Part shown: piece by piece, positions 6,260-6,927 of the stretch
How the letters are laid out: each line of letters begins with the position of its first letter
Numbering within the stretch: the stretch's first letter is position 1
Source: an uncultured Bacilli bacterium
GTDB taxonomy: Bacteria > Bacillota_I > Bacilli_A > RF39 > UBA660
NCBI GenBank assembly: GCA_947632295.1
Contig: CANROQ010000054.1
Location: 1 to 6,927, forward strand
Direction of reading: 5' to 3'
Length of the DNA stretch: 6,927 nt
Position numbers and translations under genes: made by a program
The notes under the pieces: generated by a model
Told to the model about the DNA's origin: nothing
What the model saw: the letters and a program-made list of their open reading frames with translations, nothing else
Database searches by the model: none

Positions 6260-6288
6260 ATTATAAACCTAAAAAAAAGAAAAGTAAA
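6260..6288 (-). promoter_or_regulatory. Sigma-A-type promoter of the orphan/ABC-F operon
   Basis: On the minus strand, TTTACT (6288..6283; four of six) and a perfect TATAAT (6265..6260) are separated by 17 bases. Transcription would start near 6253, giving a leader of about 28 bases before the ATG at 6224. The -35 and most of the spacer lie within the terminator of typA, so the same bases serve both elements. Confidence 0.75.
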
Positions 6289-6306
6289 CATTTAAGCCAC
6301 TTTTCT
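6271..6306 (-). terminator. Intrinsic terminator of typA
   Basis: On the minus strand AGAAAAGT (6306..6299) pairs with ACTTTTCT (6285..6278), an 8-bp stem with a 13-base loop, followed directly by a run of seven T (6277..6271). The typA stop codon TAA (6294..6292) lies in the loop, and the stem begins in the last codons of the gene. The stem is A-T rich, so some read-through into the downstream operon is possible. Confidence 0.7.
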
Positions 6307-6927
6307 ACTATCAAATTTTTTTCTTTCATTAGTATTTAAAATTTTCTTTCTTAATCTAATATGATGTGGTGTAACCTCTACTAATTCATCAGAATTAATA
6401 TAATCTAAAGCATACTCTAAAGTAATTAAACGAGGACGTTTTAAAACAACTGTATGATCTTTACCAGCACTTCTTGTATTGGTTAAATTTTTACCTTTAA
6501 CAACATTTACTGCTAAATCATTATCACGAGTATGTTCACCAACAATCATACCTTCGTAAATATCTTCACCAGGCTCAATAAACATAATTCCTCTATCTTC
6601 AAGTTGACCTAATGCATAGGCTGTTGATTTTCCGTTTTCCATCGAAACCAAAACACCTAAACTACGCTCACCAATATCGACTGTTTCAAATGGGCGATAT
6701 TCTTTAAATGTATGATTTATAATTCCATATCCTTTAGTCATAGTCATGAAATCAGTTGTAAAACCAATTAAACCACGAGATGGAATTGTATAAAGAAGTC
6801 TTACTAAACCATTATAATTAGTCATATTTTCCATAATGGCACCACGAACACCTAATTTTTCGATAACATTTCCAACACTATCTTCAGGACATTCAATTTG
6901 TAATTCTTCAAAAGGCTCACATTTTAC
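6292..6927 (-). CDS. typA: GTP-binding translation factor TypA/BipA, C-terminal part
   Basis: The visible 211 residues are the C-terminal third of TypA/BipA (normally about 610 residues), a ribosome-binding GTPase of the EF-G/LepA superfamily involved in ribosome assembly and stress or cold growth. The frame is open to the right edge, starting VKCEPFEELQIECPEDSVG, so the internal ATG at 6834 is not the start. It contains the EF-G domain-V-like segment (residues about 3-77 of the visible part, including EKLGVRGAIMENM and IPSRGLIGF) and the BipA-specific C-terminal domain (LEDRGIMFIEPGEDIYEGM, then VGEH, NDLAVN, LTNTRSAGKDH, ELVEVTPHHIRLRKKIL). The GTPase domain is outside the window. The gene ends in its own terminator just before the ABC-F operon promoter. 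Confidence 0.97.
   Translation of the reverse strand, partial: VKCEPFEELQIECPEDSVGNVIEKLGVRGAIMENMTNYNGLVRLLYTIPSRGLIGFTTDFMTMTKGYGIINHTFKEYRPFETVDIGERSLGVLVSMENGKSTAYALGQLEDRGIMFIEPGEDIYEGMIVGEHTRDNDLAVNVVKGKNLTNTRSAGKDHTVVLKRPRLITLEYALDYINSDELVEVTPHHIRLRKKILNTNERKKFDSRKVA

Noticed and set aside
6292..6834. A complete 180-residue gene starting at the ATG at 6834
   Set aside because: The same frame continues open to the right edge with recognisable TypA sequence (EPFEELQIECPE), so this is the end of a longer gene.
1..6927. CRISPR arrays, insertion sequences, phage or toxin-antitoxin genes
   Set aside because: I saw no regularly spaced repeats, transposase or integrase motifs, or terminal inverted repeats; gene content is housekeeping plus spore coat and two orphans.

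Overview
The window comes from a very AT-rich (roughly three-quarters A+T) Gram-positive bacterium of the Firmicutes, most likely a Bacilli-type lineage close to the uncultured gut groups between Erysipelotrichales and the Mollicutes relatives. Four things point there: AGGAGG-type ribosome binding sites before most genes, a D-alanine--D-alanine ligase (so it makes peptidoglycan), a spore-coat cotJ locus, and a very high Asn/Ile/Lys content of the proteins. Every tryptophan codon I checked in the recognised genes is TGG, and TGA occurs as a terminal stop, so the standard bacterial code (table 11) fits better than a mycoplasma code. The lineage placement is inference; the gene identities are not.

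Left edge (1-365): the first seven codons of a minus-strand gene run off the window at position 1, with a good ribosome binding site and a leader that could form alternative RNA pairings. Next to it, also on the minus strand, is a complete tRNA-His(GTG) with its own sigma-A-type promoter. Then comes a plus-strand promoter region with a perfect sigma-E-type -10 (CATACAAT) and a 7-bp inverted repeat.

Spore-coat block (366-1449): a two-gene plus-strand operon. The first gene looks like a fusion of CotJA and CotJB behind an Asn-rich tail. The second is CotJC, a manganese-catalase-like protein with all five expected metal ligands. The operon ends in a perfect 13-bp terminator hairpin that works in both directions.

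Middle (1451-2779): a 57-residue minus-strand zinc-ribbon protein converges on cotJC and shares that terminator. ddl is transcribed divergently from it and ends exactly where the next minus-strand gene ends, with no base between the two stop codons.

Right half (2780-6927), all minus strand: the 3' third of typA/bipA enters from the right edge and ends in an intrinsic terminator. That terminator overlaps the promoter of a tightly spaced three-gene operon. The operon encodes two unrecognised intracellular proteins (325 and 282 residues; one strongly acidic, one Asn/Ile-rich) followed by an ABC-F ATPase. ABC-F proteins act on the ribosome and so does TypA, which makes a translation-related role for the two orphans conceivable, but the sequence does not prove it.
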